A DNA stretch of 64,000 nt, taken from positions 39,204,379-39,268,378 of the forward strand of contig NC_087067.1 of NCBI RefSeq assembly GCF_963678635.1, given 5' to 3'. The notes below the pieces were generated by a model. It was not told where the DNA came from. It ran no database searches and saw only the letters and a list, made by a program, of their open reading frames with translations. This stretch comes from Symsagittifera roscoffensis (taxonomy: Eukaryota > Xenacoelomorpha > Acoela > Convolutidae). Numbering within the stretch: the stretch's first letter is position 1; each line of letters begins with the position of its first letter. The translations under genes were made by a program, and so were the position numbers. Positions 46,299-56,393 of the stretch are shown here, piece by piece.

Positions 46299-46865
46299 TT
46301 ATTGCTGTTCATTTAAAAATTGGGTAAAAATGTCAATTACTGAATAAACATAGTGTTCAAAATTAAATTGAAAGTGTAAAAATAGGCCATATTTAGTAAT
46401 TAAGTAATGAGAAAGCATATGAGTTAGAAAATGTTTAAAAACATGACGATTTTCGTTAACAAAGTCAGAAGCATTGCCAGTAAAGTTTTTATCATAAATC
46501 AATTTTGCAATATAAATACAAAAGGAACAGCACATGCTAAGGTTTGAGTCTTGCATGGGAAAACTTTTCATCACTTCAGTGACCTGGTAGCATAACTGGT
46601 TCAATTTTTAAAATAGATTGGTTTACTGCCAAAGAGGAAGACCGAGAGGATCAGCAAAGTATAGAACATTTCTTCTGTTGCAAATCACAATCGAATGTGT
46701 CCCCGGAGAATCTGATTTTGAAGTGTTCGCAATCATAAAGATATTGTTTGGGATGTGAGGTGGAAAATTGTCCGCTGCAAATACTCCAAGAATTTTATAT
46801 TTCAGATGTTTGAAGTTCTGAATGAGATCCTGCAACTGGTTTTCATTCATTTTCAGACGGTCCAA
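46299..46865 (-). pseudogene. Polinton-like cysteine protease (adenain type), broken
   Basis: In one reading frame the minus strand encodes a His in SPGTHSIVICN, an Asp in LYFADPLG, then two TAA codons (46623-46625 and 46608-46610), then a Gln and a Cys in MQDSNLSMCCSFCIYIAK. His, Asp/Glu, Gln and Cys in this order are the active site of the adenovirus-type maturation proteases found in Polintons, which process capsid proteins. Length of about 190 codons fits. The start overlaps the end of the capsid frame by some 20 bases. The two in-frame stops make a functional product unlikely; a 31-base intron would not keep the frame. Confidence 0.65.
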
Positions 46866-48148
46866 GTTGGAAGGACGTTCTTTGTAATTTTTCGGTCAGA
46901 TGTGATAAATACATTTCATGAGCATATACCAAACAAAAACTCCCAGGTTTGCTATCAAATCGTTTAAGAACTGAAGATCGATCGAGTGAAACTGAGCAGT
47001 TAGTAAGTTCTGGATGCAAAAAGTCATGAGCTGCCTGCTGTGTGTTAGTGAAATCAAACACATAATATAGTGCTGCTGGTAGTTATCCAGAATGATTCAC
47101 AGCACGCATTGCAGCAGGCCTAGCACTGATAATGTGTTGAAGAAGAGACGTTTATGATCTTGTGTACTGATTGGTGTACTTGATATTGGCAAACCATTTC
47201 GTCTCAAAGTAATCTGTTCTAATCCAAACTTTATATTTTGAAAAGGATTCGTTCGGTTTCTTTTCTAGAAACGCATTATTTGTATTCAATGCTATTATAA
47301 TTTGTCTCACCGGTTCACGAGTAAAAATATCTTCCTGTTGCCAGCTGCTCTGGCCAGCTGTTGCAAGAAATGTTTTGGTAATTTCTTCTTCATTTTCTTA
47401 GCTCGAGTTTTGAGCAAAGTTGATTCAATGGCAGAGGCCACATGGTCTGTCACAATCATTTTTCTAACATATAGGTTGGTTTGCAGCTTCTAATGCTTGG
47501 CAGCATCTTCAGATATAATGAGAAAGCCTTCATGAAAACGTCTGTAGGAAAGTCGGAGGGTAACACCGCTTAAGAAATGCTTGTCATAGGTGAACAAATC
47601 AACTCCAGTGGGTCCATAGAACCAAATTTCGCTCGATTCGCGGATCAGTTTTCGTTGAGATGAGAAACCAGTGTGTCTATTACAGCGGGATCCTTTTCGA
47701 AACGATATCCCTGATACTTGAGCCTTGAGTCCTTGGCTCTTTTGCTGCTAGAAAACTTTGTTCCAATAAAGCTTTTATGCGCAAAAATACTATTGGCAAC
47801 TGAGATTTTGAGTCCATTAGCAGAGAGGGTACAGTCAGAGAAAAAGGAATACAGGGATGTGCTTACGAAGAACGGTGAATCAGACACAGTAGGATCAGTG
47901 TTGTCGTATCTCATATCAGCTCCCTTTGCTTGCGTTACTTTGCATCGTATTTCCAAATAGCGTTTTTGCGGGTCAACAAAAGTGTTACAGTCACCGGTGA
48001 TTTCAAATTCAAGCATTGGTCCATTAGGTGAATAGACAGGTCCAATTTTTTGTTCGAAAGCATTTTCAAAAGTAATCGAAAGAGATTGCTTTTCAAACAA
48101 ATCCAGAGAGCTATGGGTAGCTTCATTGGGTAACAAATTAGCGATCAT
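46843..48148 (-). pseudogene. Polinton-like capsid protein (F54H12.2 type), frameshifted
   Basis: The minus strand starts with ATG at 48148 and is open for 167 codons. It opens with NLLPNEATHSSLDLFEK and continues with GPMLEFEITGDCNTFVD and a block ending FVSTSLYSFFSDC, which match the N-terminal part of the major-capsid-like family named after C. elegans F54H12.2. Later parts are in shifted frames: LRLSYRG/EDAAKHYK-type sequence (47470-47560) and a C-terminal part at 46843-47061 with FVLVYAHE-like sequence. At least three frame changes or stops are present. In active Polintons this protein would form the virion shell. Protein family known; assignment by motif order and neighbours. Confidence 0.65.
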
Positions 48149-48355
48149 TTTTTATATTTGAGAAAAAATCTGCTCGACTTCTCGCTTGTCTGGTTTTCTT
48201 TCAAATGGTTGTTTTTCTTTTTGGAGCACCTATTGACTTCTTCTTCGTAATCCATTCATTGTTGTCTTTTGACGAAGTCTACCATCACCGAGTTGTTTTT
48301 TCTTACAGTTTTTGTGACATTTTTTTCAATGCTTGTTTAAGAGACTTCTTTTTCA

Positions 48356-48940
48356 TAGCTATTATAATTTGTCTCACCGGTTCACGAGTAGAAATATCTT
48401 CCTGTTGCCAGCTGCGCTGACCAGCTGTTGCAAGGAAAATTTTGGTAATTTCTTCTTGATTTTCTTAGTTCGAGTTTTCAGCAAAGTTGATTCAAGGACA
48501 GAGAGCACATGGTCTGTCACAGTCATTTTTCTAACATATAGATTCGCTTCGAGTATTTGCAGCTTGTAATGCTTGGCAGCATCTTCAGATATAAAGAGAA
48601 AGTCTTCATTAAAACCTCTGTAGGAAAGTCTGAGGGTAACACCGCACATCAAATGCTTGTCACAGGTGAACAAAGGAACTCCAGTGGGTTAATAGAACCA
48701 AATTTCGCTCGATTCGCGGACCAGTTTTCGTTGAGATGTGAAACGAGCTGCGTCTATTGCAGCGGGATCGTTTTCAAAACGATATCCTTGATACTTGAGC
48801 CATGAGTCCATTAGGTGAATAGACAGGTCCAATTTTTTTGTTCGAAAGCATTTTCAAAAGTAATCGAAAGAGATTGCTTTTCAAACAAATCCAGAGAGCT
48901 ATGGGTAGCTTCATTGGGTAACAAATTAGCGATCATTTTT
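48356..48940 (-). pseudogene. Capsid-gene partial duplicate with internal deletion
   Basis: Begins, on the minus strand, with the same ATG and first 30 or so codons as the copy at 48148. It then jumps by deletion of roughly 280 bp to the part encoding KYQGYRFE, and continues with GVTLRLSYRGFNEDFLFISE and KLQILEANLYVRKMTVTDHV. The 99-codon open stretch at 48374-48673 is actually cleaner than its counterpart in the main copy. The duplicate shares the following 210 bp (48935-49150 against 48150-48360), which shows that a unit of about 1.07 kb was duplicated in tandem. Confidence 0.7.
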
Positions 48941-49124
48941 TATATTTGAGAAAAAATCTGCTCGACTTCTCGCTTGTCTGATTTGTCTTCGAATGGTTGT
49001 TTTTCTTTTTCAAGCAACTACTGACCTTCTCTTCGTAACCAATTCATTTGTGTCTTTCGACGAATCATACCACCACCGAGTTGTTTTCTTGCAATTTTTG
49101 TGACATTTTTTTCAAGTTTGTTTA

Positions 49125-49290
49125 AAAGACTTCTTTTTCACAGCGACATCAATCAGTTCTGGCGTAGCACACATCAAAAGTTCTCTGCCCAGTTTTTTTT
49201 GCAGCCGGCAGAATAACCCATCGTGCATACCGTATAGCAACACGACCAATACCAGCAGCCAAAGCGTCAAATCCACTGCAGCGTCAGAGA
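49125..49290 (-). pseudogene. Small core-like protein of the Polinton-like element
   Basis: Minus-strand frame reads FDALAAGIGRVAIRYARWVI and LPAAKK, then shifts frame in a run of eight A and continues RELLMCATPELIDVAVKKK before a stop. A short basic and hydrophobic protein with a GIGRVAI start commonly lies between capsid genes in these elements; a role as a core or membrane-active virion peptide is inference. Confidence 0.4.
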
Positions 49291-49383
49291 AATGAGGAAG
49301 TGAAGCTTGCTTTGGACAAAGCGCTTGAATTTTAGAGTCAACACAACTTTACCAGTTCCTGCTAAGGGCACTAGTCTTCCAAT

Positions 49384-50177
49384 TTATGTGCGCAACTGTA
49401 CCGATATTGATTGCACAGATGAAATGAATAGTTTTTTGTAGTCTAATTTAGTGAAGTTTTTTCGATGATTAGGCTCAATGCTGCAGGCACTACCGTTTTT
49501 GATGCGTCTATTTGAATCAATGACGCGTAACAATGGGGATTTTGCATGTCCAGCAGTTTGATATTGAATATTGTCAATATAGACAAAAATTATACTTGTC
49601 CCACTTGATAAGTCATATGGGAAATGAGATTCGTAGAGTTTGTTTCCCTCATAAGATGCATCGAAGGAGGGTCTCATTTTGTAACCAATTTGATATTGAC
49701 CATTCTCGTCAAACTTTGCATTGTAGCTTAACAAACTGGGTATTCGCGCTTTGGTGATGAGATTCTTCATCTGCGCCCATCCAAATGCTCATGCTATTCG
49801 TGATTTCTTGAGGAATTGCATCGAAATGAATTTTGTCTATGAGTTTTGTTTTTATCTCATCAATCAATTGTTCTATTAGTGTACTCTCATGATTTGATAA
49901 AAACTTTTACGCCATAGTAAGGTCTGAAAATTGTATTCCGATTGCCAGCGTTGGATTTACTGGCGACTACTTCGGTTGCTCTAAAGTACGTGAATTCCTC
50001 ATCAGTAACTTTGTTAAATTTTGTTGGGAAAATGATTTCTGAGAGAGCAACTCTCCAATCTCCATCTTAAGCTATTTCTTCTTTACAAAAACTTCTAAAA
50101 CTGGCCAAAGTGTTGTCTGTGAAACAATACAATGATGCTGTTGAAATCAAATGTACATTAAACTCATCATTGCCCAT
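49384..50177 (-). pseudogene. Minor-capsid-like protein of the Polinton-like element, unit 1
   Basis: From ATG at 50177 the minus strand reads NDEFNVHLISTASLYCFTDN, a TAA, then DGDWRVALSEIIFPTKFN. The G-x-W-x-V-A-L-x-E-I-x-F/Y-P string is typical of a conserved Polinton virion protein. After a second stop and a frameshift near 49780, the frame 49384-49770 continues with SGTSIIFVYIDNIQYQTAGH and PLLRVIDSNRR, the C-terminal hallmark of the same family. I call it minor capsid because it precedes the larger capsid gene; structure would have to confirm that. The right-hand 6.9-kb unit has only part of this gene. Confidence 0.55.
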
Positions 50178-50205
50178 TTTCGTTATAATCAGCTGTTTTT
50201 CCAAT

Positions 50206-51110
50206 TAAACTAAGTTCTTTTTCATAAAATTGTTCGTTGATTTCTCCGCATCAATGAGACTGTATGTTGCAGGGCTTACAGAAAGAATGGCAACTATTAC
50301 AAAATTTTGTCTGTAAAAGTCTGCATGTAACCTTTTCTAAAAGGCAAGTCGGTTTTTGCTCTTCGCACATGGTCATCAACATAAAATGTTGGTTTCTGAA
50401 CCTACTTTGATGAACTGTTTGCAATGAATGAAAATAAAGAAGGTACATGCTTTCTTGTGACCTTGTTCGGGGCCAACTTTGTTATTCTGTTCACGAGTTA
50501 ATCGTTTGAACGAAATTCTGTAGTTTTTCAATATAACTGTAAGTCCATTCAAACTCCGAGTACTTGTAGATAAAACGTTTGAGCGATCGAATGTTTGTTC
50601 CGTTAAACGCAGAATTTTTCTTACTGTGAGTATTGTTTTTGATTATTTCTTGTTTAGTACACAGTTTTTGAACTCTCTTTAACATTTGGTGCCTTAGTCA
50701 ACCCAATTTTTTGGGTTGTTTTGATTTGATCACTTTTTTGAAAGCTTCGGCTGTTTCTTTAGCATATTTGGTCTTCAGGGTTTCCACTCATAAGTTGCAT
50801 GAAAGACAATTGACAGCAACTAACAAATATTGTGACCCTCGGTTAAATTTAGCCAAAATATCAACATAAGCCAAATCCAGAGACAAAATTTCGTTGATAT
50901 CGTTAACATTCACTTTTAGCCGAAGATATGTTTTATGAAACACTTCATACTTTGTATGTGATGATTGAGATCTCTGGCTTTTGTTGGTGAGAGTCAACTA
51001 GCATTTGTTAAATTTTTACGCTACCAAATGCAGCTGGACCTTTACAGTAATTTAAACGTACAATAAAATGATTTTCTTTTCTTCACTGATAATAGGATTT
51101 CCAATCTTTT
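50206..51110 (-). pseudogene. Polinton-like retroviral-type integrase, catalytically dead, unit 1
   Basis: Order on the minus strand: a short N-terminal piece (GPAAFGSV, about 51030), the catalytic core start NEILSLDLAYVDILAKFN and YLLVAVNCLS (50788-50900), then KTKYAKETAEAFKK. After this come a stop, SAFNGTNIRSLKRFIYKYSE and YIEKLQNFVQTINS (50491-50685), and a C-terminal domain with DHVRRAKTDLPFRKGYMQTF (about 50340-50400). The first catalytic Asp (LSLDL) is kept. The segment where the family has D-K-G-T-E-F reads LRHQML after a stop, so the second Asp is missing. The catalytic Glu expected before IRSLK is Gly. Several frameshifts add to this. In living elements it would insert DNA and make 5-6 bp target duplications. 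Confidence 0.75.
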
Positions 51111-51617
51111 GTTGACGCCGCAAACGATTCTTTACTGCTTTAATAGATTTTATCATTGTCGTCATGATCGTCGTTGGTGGGGGAAAATTCTGGGTTTTCC
51201 TTTTGTCAGGTTGCTTGGTTTTGAGTTTGAGAGTTGTCGATCGAGTCTTTGAAGAGGAGGGTTTTGATCTCTTTGATTCCTCAGTTGCCGGGTTGTCGGA
51301 GACAAAGGAAGAATTTGAGGACTTAGCTGCTTCGCTCTTAAGCGAGCGGAGAATCTGTTTGGCATAAGTGTTGGACACTAAACTAGGATCAAGATTCAGT
51401 TCTTTCAAACTTTGTGGATAAAAAACACACTTAAATTGTTTTGTGGTTTGCTGCATATCGTAAAAAAAGGTTGAATTTTAACGAGTGTTGGTTTTCCTTG
51501 AATCAAAACATAGCCGTCAACGTCAAAAGTCAAGGATTCAATTTTGAACAACAGCTTTAGCACTATATTTGCCCTTTCTAATTTATTAGCTTCCAATAGG
51601 ACTTGATTGCATTCCAT
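51052..51617 (-). pseudogene. Charged, probably helical protein, unit 1
   Basis: Two overlapping minus-strand frames (51405-51617 and 51052-51456) appear to be one gene with a frameshift near 51440. ESLTFDVDGYVLIQGKPTLV is followed by FKCVFYPQSLKEL and then a Ser/Lys-rich, low-complexity tail. Upstream sequence to about 51720 also encodes Lys/Glu-rich peptide. Unrecognised; the tail abuts the integrase N-terminal piece. Confidence 0.4.
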
Positions 51618-51719
51618 AACCTTTTGAAACTTTTCAGCGGTTTTTCCCTTACTTTTTTCATCGTTTTTTTTCTATTCTCTTTGAACTTGTTTGATGCAGA
51701 GAATTGTTTGATTCAACAT

Positions 51720-52261
51720 CTTTTTTTTTTGCTTTATCATCAACATCTCTACTGAAATTAGTAAGCGCAGATAGATTTCTTTTTTGAACAATTGGTACTA
51801 CAATATTAAGGGTTAAAGGAGTAGGAGTTAGATTTAATGGTGGCGGAGAGTCACGGCTGGTATTTCGTTCTCGAAATCGCTGTATATAATTAAATTGAGA
51901 TGATTTGTCATTAATTATGGATTATGAAGGATTTGAGGTTGTGGTACAGTTTTTTTATCTGGAGCATATAGTTTGCGAGGAGTGAGGATGAATTCTTCAG
52001 CATACATACCTAAGGTTCTATTTTTTTAGGTAAATGTAACACAATTTTCCGATCGATTTAACCAGTGAAATATTGTTTCCCAATTTATCGTTTTTCTCCT
52101 ATAGTAAAATTGGGGTCAACAATTTTTTCAAATTGTACTTTCTTACTCTCGATGAAATTTTTGTTCGCTGGAACATGCCCATGAGAAAAATTTACAAAAC
52201 AACCGAAACAAATCTAATAAAATTTGAATCAGCTCAAGTCAAAATTGATCTACAATGGTGA
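51720..52261. other. Gap between ATPase and charged-protein gene, unit 1
   Basis: No gene supported. The plus-strand frame at 52073-52261 is antisense to the element's reading direction and has no family. Confidence 0.45.
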
Positions 52262-52954
52262 CTATTGAGCATTTGCTTCAATATACATTATTGTTTCTCT
52301 TCCTTTTTCAAGAGATGTGATGACTGCTTTTGAGGATGGTAAATAGAAAAATGTATGCGATAGTGGAACTATGTTTGACGAAAAACGAAGATATTCTGAA
52401 TGTTTGGGATCTAAGTCTATGAACAGATGGCCGAAATTTTCTTTTGTGGCCAACTGATAAGCATGATTTAGTAGTTTTGTATTATTTAATTGTTTCCCTA
52501 AATAATCAGTTTGTTGATTGTCTTGAGAAGATTTGAACAAAATTAAGTGAGTCGTATTCAAATCTATTGTAGGTGATTCTTTACTTTGCTGAAATAAGTT
52601 ATGCTTGACATAAAAAACATGAACATTTTTATGTCGACCTGCTGTAGCTAATATAACAAAATCTTTTTCATTAAGAATTTCTATACAGGTATCATCAACG
52701 CCACTCATGCAATCCCGTAAGTTATTAACAATTTCAAAGCTGGACAATTTTATAAATTCGTTATCAAATTTGTTGTGATAAACAAACGAACGGTATTTGG
52801 GTTGATCGTGAAGATAAAATTGAAATATCTTGTTATACGATGGAGAGAATGTACCTCTGAAAAGCATTCAAAAAATTAAATCAGTTTTTCTAGATCTCGA
52901 GGAACCTGAAACGGACATAAAAAGACGATCTTTTGTTGAAATGATCTTATTCAT
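52262..52954 (-). pseudogene. Packaging ATPase (HerA/FtsK type) of the Polinton-like element, unit 1
   Basis: From ATG at 52954 one frame reads MNKIISTKDRLFMSVSGSSR, then SRKT, then after a single TGA (52868-52870) 201 more codons. The Walker A region (52880-52912) is GSSRSRKT where GxxxxGK(S/T) is required, so the Gly before Lys has become Arg. Later landmarks fit the Polinton genome-packaging ATPase: ILATAGRHKNVHVFYVKHNL, SPTIDLNTTHLILFKSSQDN and GHLFIDLDPKHSEYLRFSSN. This enzyme would pump DNA into capsids. Walker A loss and the stop make it inactive. Confidence 0.7.
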
Positions 52955-53074
52955 TTTTATAACTTGGGATTTGGTAACATGTAACAAATTGTACTGGACA
53001 GTATCGAAAGCCAAATGGCAGTCTCGTAACTTAGGTTGTAAAAAGACAGTTCTAAAATAGATAAAGATAGCAAA

Positions 53075-53233
53075 ATGAAAATAAAACAGACTTGGGTAAA
53101 AAAAGCAATTTCTGCGGACGGAAGAGAAACAGAATTACAAAATTTCCAGTATCTGTTTCCGTCAGATAGAGACTGTTCGAGACCATCATTTTCTACAAAG
53201 TCACCATCATTTTTCTCGACAGTAGTTTCTTAA
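53075..53233 (+). CDS. Small plus-strand open frame, unit 1
   Basis: ATG to TAA, 52 codons, starting MKIKQTWVKKAISADG with a Ser/Phe-rich end. It runs opposite to all neighbours and begins just upstream of the ATPase start, so the two would be divergent. It is intact in both units, but the units are too alike for this to be evidence of selection. Not recognised; may be chance. Confidence 0.25.
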   Translation: MKIKQTWVKKAISADGRETELQNFQYLFPSDRDCSRPSFSTKSPSFFSTVVS

Positions 53234-53271
53234 TTTTCCATGTTTACGAGAAGGTTTTTTGAATACTTGTA

Positions 53272-53457
53272 TCAAGGTTGATAGTTAAAACTGCGTACTA
53301 TTCGCCTTTTTTTCTCTCTGAACTTTTGCTGTTTGGTTTGTATTTTATTGTATATATTGCTATGATTTTGTCTGTCATATGTATCCGAACAATGTTTTTT
53401 ACGTTTCCGGTTTTGATTTCGTCTAATAACTCTTTTGGAATCAATTTTTAAATTCAT
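53272..53457 (-). CDS. Small basic protein, unit 1
   Basis: ATG-started frame of 61 codons, very rich in Arg, Lys, Gln and Asn (RRNQNRKRKKHCSDTYDRQN), like a DNA-binding virion or nuclear-localised peptide. It is on the element's coding strand. No family match; function unknown. Confidence 0.35.
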   Translation of the reverse strand: MNLKIDSKRVIRRNQNRKRKKHCSDTYDRQNHSNIYNKIQTKQQKFREKKRRIVRSFNYQP

Positions 53458-53624
53458 ATTTTGTGTGTTTTATTTTAGCAAAAATAATTCATTTTTGAAA
53501 TTTTGAATTTTCAAACACAACCTGTTATCAACTATTGCTCACAAAAAATCAAAAAAAAAGAAACATATCAGTGAATAAATTTAGTAATAATCACAAAACT
53601 TGGTATATAAATATATGTGATTCT

Positions 53625-53945
53625 TCATTTCGGTTCAACAGGCAAATCAGCTCCTCGTTCAAAGAAGAACAACTCATATTTTGTGAATTTGTCGTGGTTA
53701 CTATTAGATTTGAATGTTACCACAAAAAGAACAGCAATTCTGATAGTGGCTGGAAGTAAATATTTTTCCTCAAGGTTGTTAGTTTTGACTAATTCTTTCA
53801 GTTCATTTGGAAGCTGTTTGTCAGGCAAATGGATTTGTCTTCTCTCTCCCAGCTGAGGTTGCAGCCATTCCAGGTTGAGGTTGAACAACTGAATTGATTG
53901 GCGAAATTCCCGGAGTCTGGACATTGTAAAGGTGAATGTAGTCAA
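53625..53945 (-). CDS. Unknown Polinton-like protein, 106 codons, unit 1
   Basis: Open frame starting MTTFTFTMSRLREFRQSIQL, intact in both units. It has mixed polar character with a WLQPQLGERRQIHLPDKQLP middle and a VLFVVTFKSN hydrophobic stretch near the end. It may start at the second Met. The next frame upstream ends a few bases before it, consistent with a compact gene row. Family not recognised. Confidence 0.45.
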   Translation of the reverse strand: MTTFTFTMSRLREFRQSIQLFNLNLEWLQPQLGERRQIHLPDKQLPNELKELVKTNNLEEKYLLPATIRIAVLFVVTFKSNSNHDKFTKYELFFFERGADLPVEPK

Positions 53946-53948
53946 GAA

Positions 53949-54212
53949 CTAAAAAAAATTATAGATTTCGCTATCAATCAGTGTAATTTGTTCGAGTTTT
54001 CCTCGACAATCTAATATGCCTGTCCGCGTTAGGGTAATTTTAATTCTTGGTGTTAAATTGTTTTCAGGACTTTGATTAGTTGTTTGCAAGAAGGTTGTTT
54101 GCATCATTGGACAGTTCCTTTTGTATCCAATCGAAAAAAAAATTTGGATTTTTTTTGTGTACAATGCTTTAATTATTGATGCGAGGGAAGTAAACAAGAA
54201 TGTTGTTTGCAA
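53949..54212 (-). CDS. Unknown small protein, unit 1
   Basis: 87-codon frame with a hydrophobic N-terminal segment and PRIKITLTRTGILDCRGK in its second half, which looks like a beta-rich core. Unit 2 has five more codons here because unit 1 lost 15 bp between two AGTTTT repeats. The real start may be the internal MMQTTFLQ. Unrecognised. Confidence 0.4.
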   Translation of the reverse strand: MQTTFLFTSLASIIKALYTKKIQIFFSIGYKRNCPMMQTTFLQTTNQSPENNLTPRIKITLTRTGILDCRGKLEQITLIDSEIYNFF

Positions 54213-54887
54213 ATAAGTTTTTCATGACACCCAATAACTGTTCAATCCCCGGGCAGCCAAAATCTTCCAAACTTGTCACGGGTAATTTCAAGTATTCAGC
54301 TAATAAGAAAGATTTTTGGGCCCCTTTAGCAAAAAATGGGAACTTGGGTTCCTCAAACAAACGCTGCCACAAATTTGATCAAGGTATTAGTAAGGGTATC
54401 CACCTTCGTCCCAATGAAACCCGTGCAGAAATTTAGATACCCAAATGTAAGCTTTTTTCTCTTCTTTTGATAAATTAATGAATTGAACTGGTGGAAGAAA
54501 ATGAATTGTATCAATTGTTTTAGCAGAGCAAACGGAAAGTCCTTTTCTGATTAAAGGTTTCTTGCCACATTTAAATCCTTCAATATCTAAAATAATGGGA
54601 TGGTTGAAAAACAAATTTTTAGTTTTCTTTCTTTGGGCTAACATGACTTTCATCCAACATTTCAACCATCTAAATAACTTTGCTTCGAATGCTTTAGAAA
54701 ATAAGCAAAACGCAATACCTGTCACGTGACTCAAGTAATAGTTTTCTATTGGACAAGGCAAAACATATGTGTACCCAGGACCAGTATGATTTTTTTCTTG
54801 CAAGTATCCTGCTGCGCCATGCAAAATAGCATGTATTCCAAGAAATTTGAATTGAAGTATTTGTTGAGCGACGAAATTTCTATTCAA
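54169..54887 (-). pseudogene. Unknown conserved-looking protein, frameshifted, unit 1
   Basis: ATG at 54887 starts a clean frame of 166 codons (FKFLGIHAILHGAAGYLQEK, later PIILDIEGFKC and KFLHGFHWDEGGYPY). It ends in TAA at 54387-54389; the next frame continues LWQRLFEEPKFPFFAKGAQK and VTSLEDFGCPGIEQLL to 54169. The joined length would be about 240 residues. The D-x-E-G of ILDIEGF is reminiscent of an RNase-H-like exonuclease motif, but this is speculation. The frameshift lies between GGYPY and LWQRL. Confidence 0.45.
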
Positions 54888-55040
54888 TTAAACCACCATA
54901 TGGTCTGTTTTTTGAAACAAAATTCAAATAAAATCAGCATCCAAATACAAACAAGCGGCTAAAAAATACTGAAACTTGACTGATTTTTCTGCATACTGTG
55001 ATTTATCTGGATACTGCGTAACTGTATTATCAATTCTATT

Positions 55041-55644
55041 CTATCGCCCAACGGCCGGAGATTTCTTGCAAACGTTTTGATTTGTTGAAGTTTGTTTGTT
55101 CGATGATGTTGCAGAAAGCAATAAATTGGGTAAACGTTTTTTGATTGCAGCGAAATCTAACAAATCGAGATTGGCTGCAACAAGTTTTGCTGAAAAAGTA
55201 AGAGCTAGTTTAAGCTTGTCAAACAACTCGCCTTTTCCTTTGACATCTTTAGCAGAAAAAACTAAGTAATTGAAGCAAGCGAAAAGACAAGGAACACTGA
55301 AACAATTTTGGGAAGGAAAAAACTCGTTTAATTGTTCCTCTGAATCTACTTGAATCAATATATGGTATTGTGATTTTTTTTCATTCTCAATTGTAAAAGG
55401 GCAAAATTGAGGTTTGAATTAGCTTCCAAAAGCATAATTTTTAAAAGGAAAGTCGTTGTACACATTCAAATTCAGCGCCTTCAGTTGCTTTTTTGAAAAC
55501 TTTCAGGAATACATAAGTTCCAGTTTGGTCATAAGTTTTCAATGTAGCACGCACTAATCTCTTACTGTTTTCCGAAATATCGGAATAGCAATCACCAAAA
55601 TCTTTATCTGCACTTGCTGTGGTGCTTGTTTTCGTTTTATTCAT
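55041..55644 (-). pseudogene. Unknown protein, two frames, unit 1
   Basis: ATG at 55644 begins a 67-codon frame (DCYSDISENSKRLVRATLKT, TYVFLKVFKKATEGAEFECV). A shift and a stop near 55410-55440 separate it from IQVDSEEQLNEFFPSQNCFS with a Leu-rich C-terminal part (55041-55358). The two probably formed one gene of about 200 codons. Not recognised. This is the first gene of the minus-strand row in the unit. Confidence 0.4.
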
Positions 55645-56275
55645 TGTAACGAGTAAAGTTTTAAAGTAACTTCATTTAAAATTGAAAAGAAAGAAAAGGT
55701 TTGAATTGATTGTATAGGTCTGCAAAAGTAAGCGTTGTACCTATTTTAACATAAGCACACATCTACTTTATATCGCAAAGATATTGGATTGCATTTTTGT
55801 TTCAAATGGATTAGTATTTTGTGCATGTAGACTGTTAAGAATTTTAATGGGTGTCAAAAGTTATAATGTTCAAACATTATTTTTGATACAAGCTATTTGT
55901 TTGAATGAAAATTAGATAAGCATAGAATACCACGCAATTAAATATAAATATTTTACACGCCCTCCATTTTTAAACTGATAAAAAACTACATAGGAGGTCC
56001 TAAAGATTCTAATTTTAGAAGAACCAATCTCTATTTTAATCTCCCAAAGATTTTTCACAATTCATTTCAGTTTCTTTTTTTTCCGCATTACGTTTGTCTT
56101 TTTCTTCTAAATTTTCTTCAAAAAAGCCTTGTTATTTTATTGCCGGTTATCCCAGCCAATCACGAAAGAACCATTTTTTAAGAAACTGTTTACGGTAATT
56201 TTTTTGCAATAATTAACGAAGAAAAAAGCTTAAATTATGACGAGTGGACTTGTACAAATCACTTTATGATTCTCA
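55645..56275. promoter_or_regulatory. Intergenic region before the minus-strand gene row, unit 1
   Basis: About 630 bases without supported genes. It lies between the start of the minus-strand row and a plus-strand gene start at 56328, so it would hold divergent promoters. No specific motif could be proven; ATAAATATTTTA at 55941 is only TATA-like. Confidence 0.3.
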
Positions 56276-56327
56276 AAAATTTTTTACATTCATTCAGTAA
56301 AATTTCCTTAAAAATGTCATGGGATGA

Positions 56328-56393
56328 CGATGAACTGAAAATCAATTGTTTGAGTTACCTTACAAATTCTAGTAAATATACGGATGCGTAACG
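56328..56393 (+). pseudogene. Plus-strand gene start cut off at the duplication junction
   Basis: MSWDDDELKINCLSYLTNSS is encoded here exactly as at 63220 but the frame runs into the junction after YTD and ends. It is the unit 1 copy of the plus-strand gene found complete in unit 2. Confidence 0.55.
56385..56393. other. Junction of the 6.9-kb duplication with short filler
   Basis: Across the join the sequence is ATACGGATGCGTAACGGATGCGTC. Right-end sequence (ATACGGAT) and left-end sequence (GATGCGTC) are separated by about 8 extra bases. GCGTAAC of the filler also occurs about 20 bases inside the unit (GACGCGTAACAATGG at 49521), so it could have been copied from there during end joining. Confidence 0.7.

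Larger units (their letters stand above)
49501..56384. repeat. 6.9-kb tandem duplication, unit 1
   Basis: The unit starts at GATGCGTCTATTTG inside the minor-capsid gene and ends at AAATATACGGAT. Unit 2 (56394-63290) is nearly identical: I count roughly ten base differences, single-base indels and one 15-bp indel over 6.9 kb. All lesions in the integrase and most others are shared, so decay came first. Confidence 0.95.

Noticed and set aside
46605..46625. Explaining the two stops in the protease by a tiny intron or a changed genetic code
   Set aside because: The only GT-AG span is 31 bases and breaks the frame. Other genes here use TAA, TAG and TGA as ordinary stops, including the fibrinogen-related gene (TGA).
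51164..51367. Plus-strand frames antisense to the Polinton-like genes (also 52073-52261, 53535-53856, 54200-54436, 54726-54962 and their unit 2 copies)
   Set aside because: All lie opposite genes with recognisable or compact coding on the minus strand; their translations have no family features.
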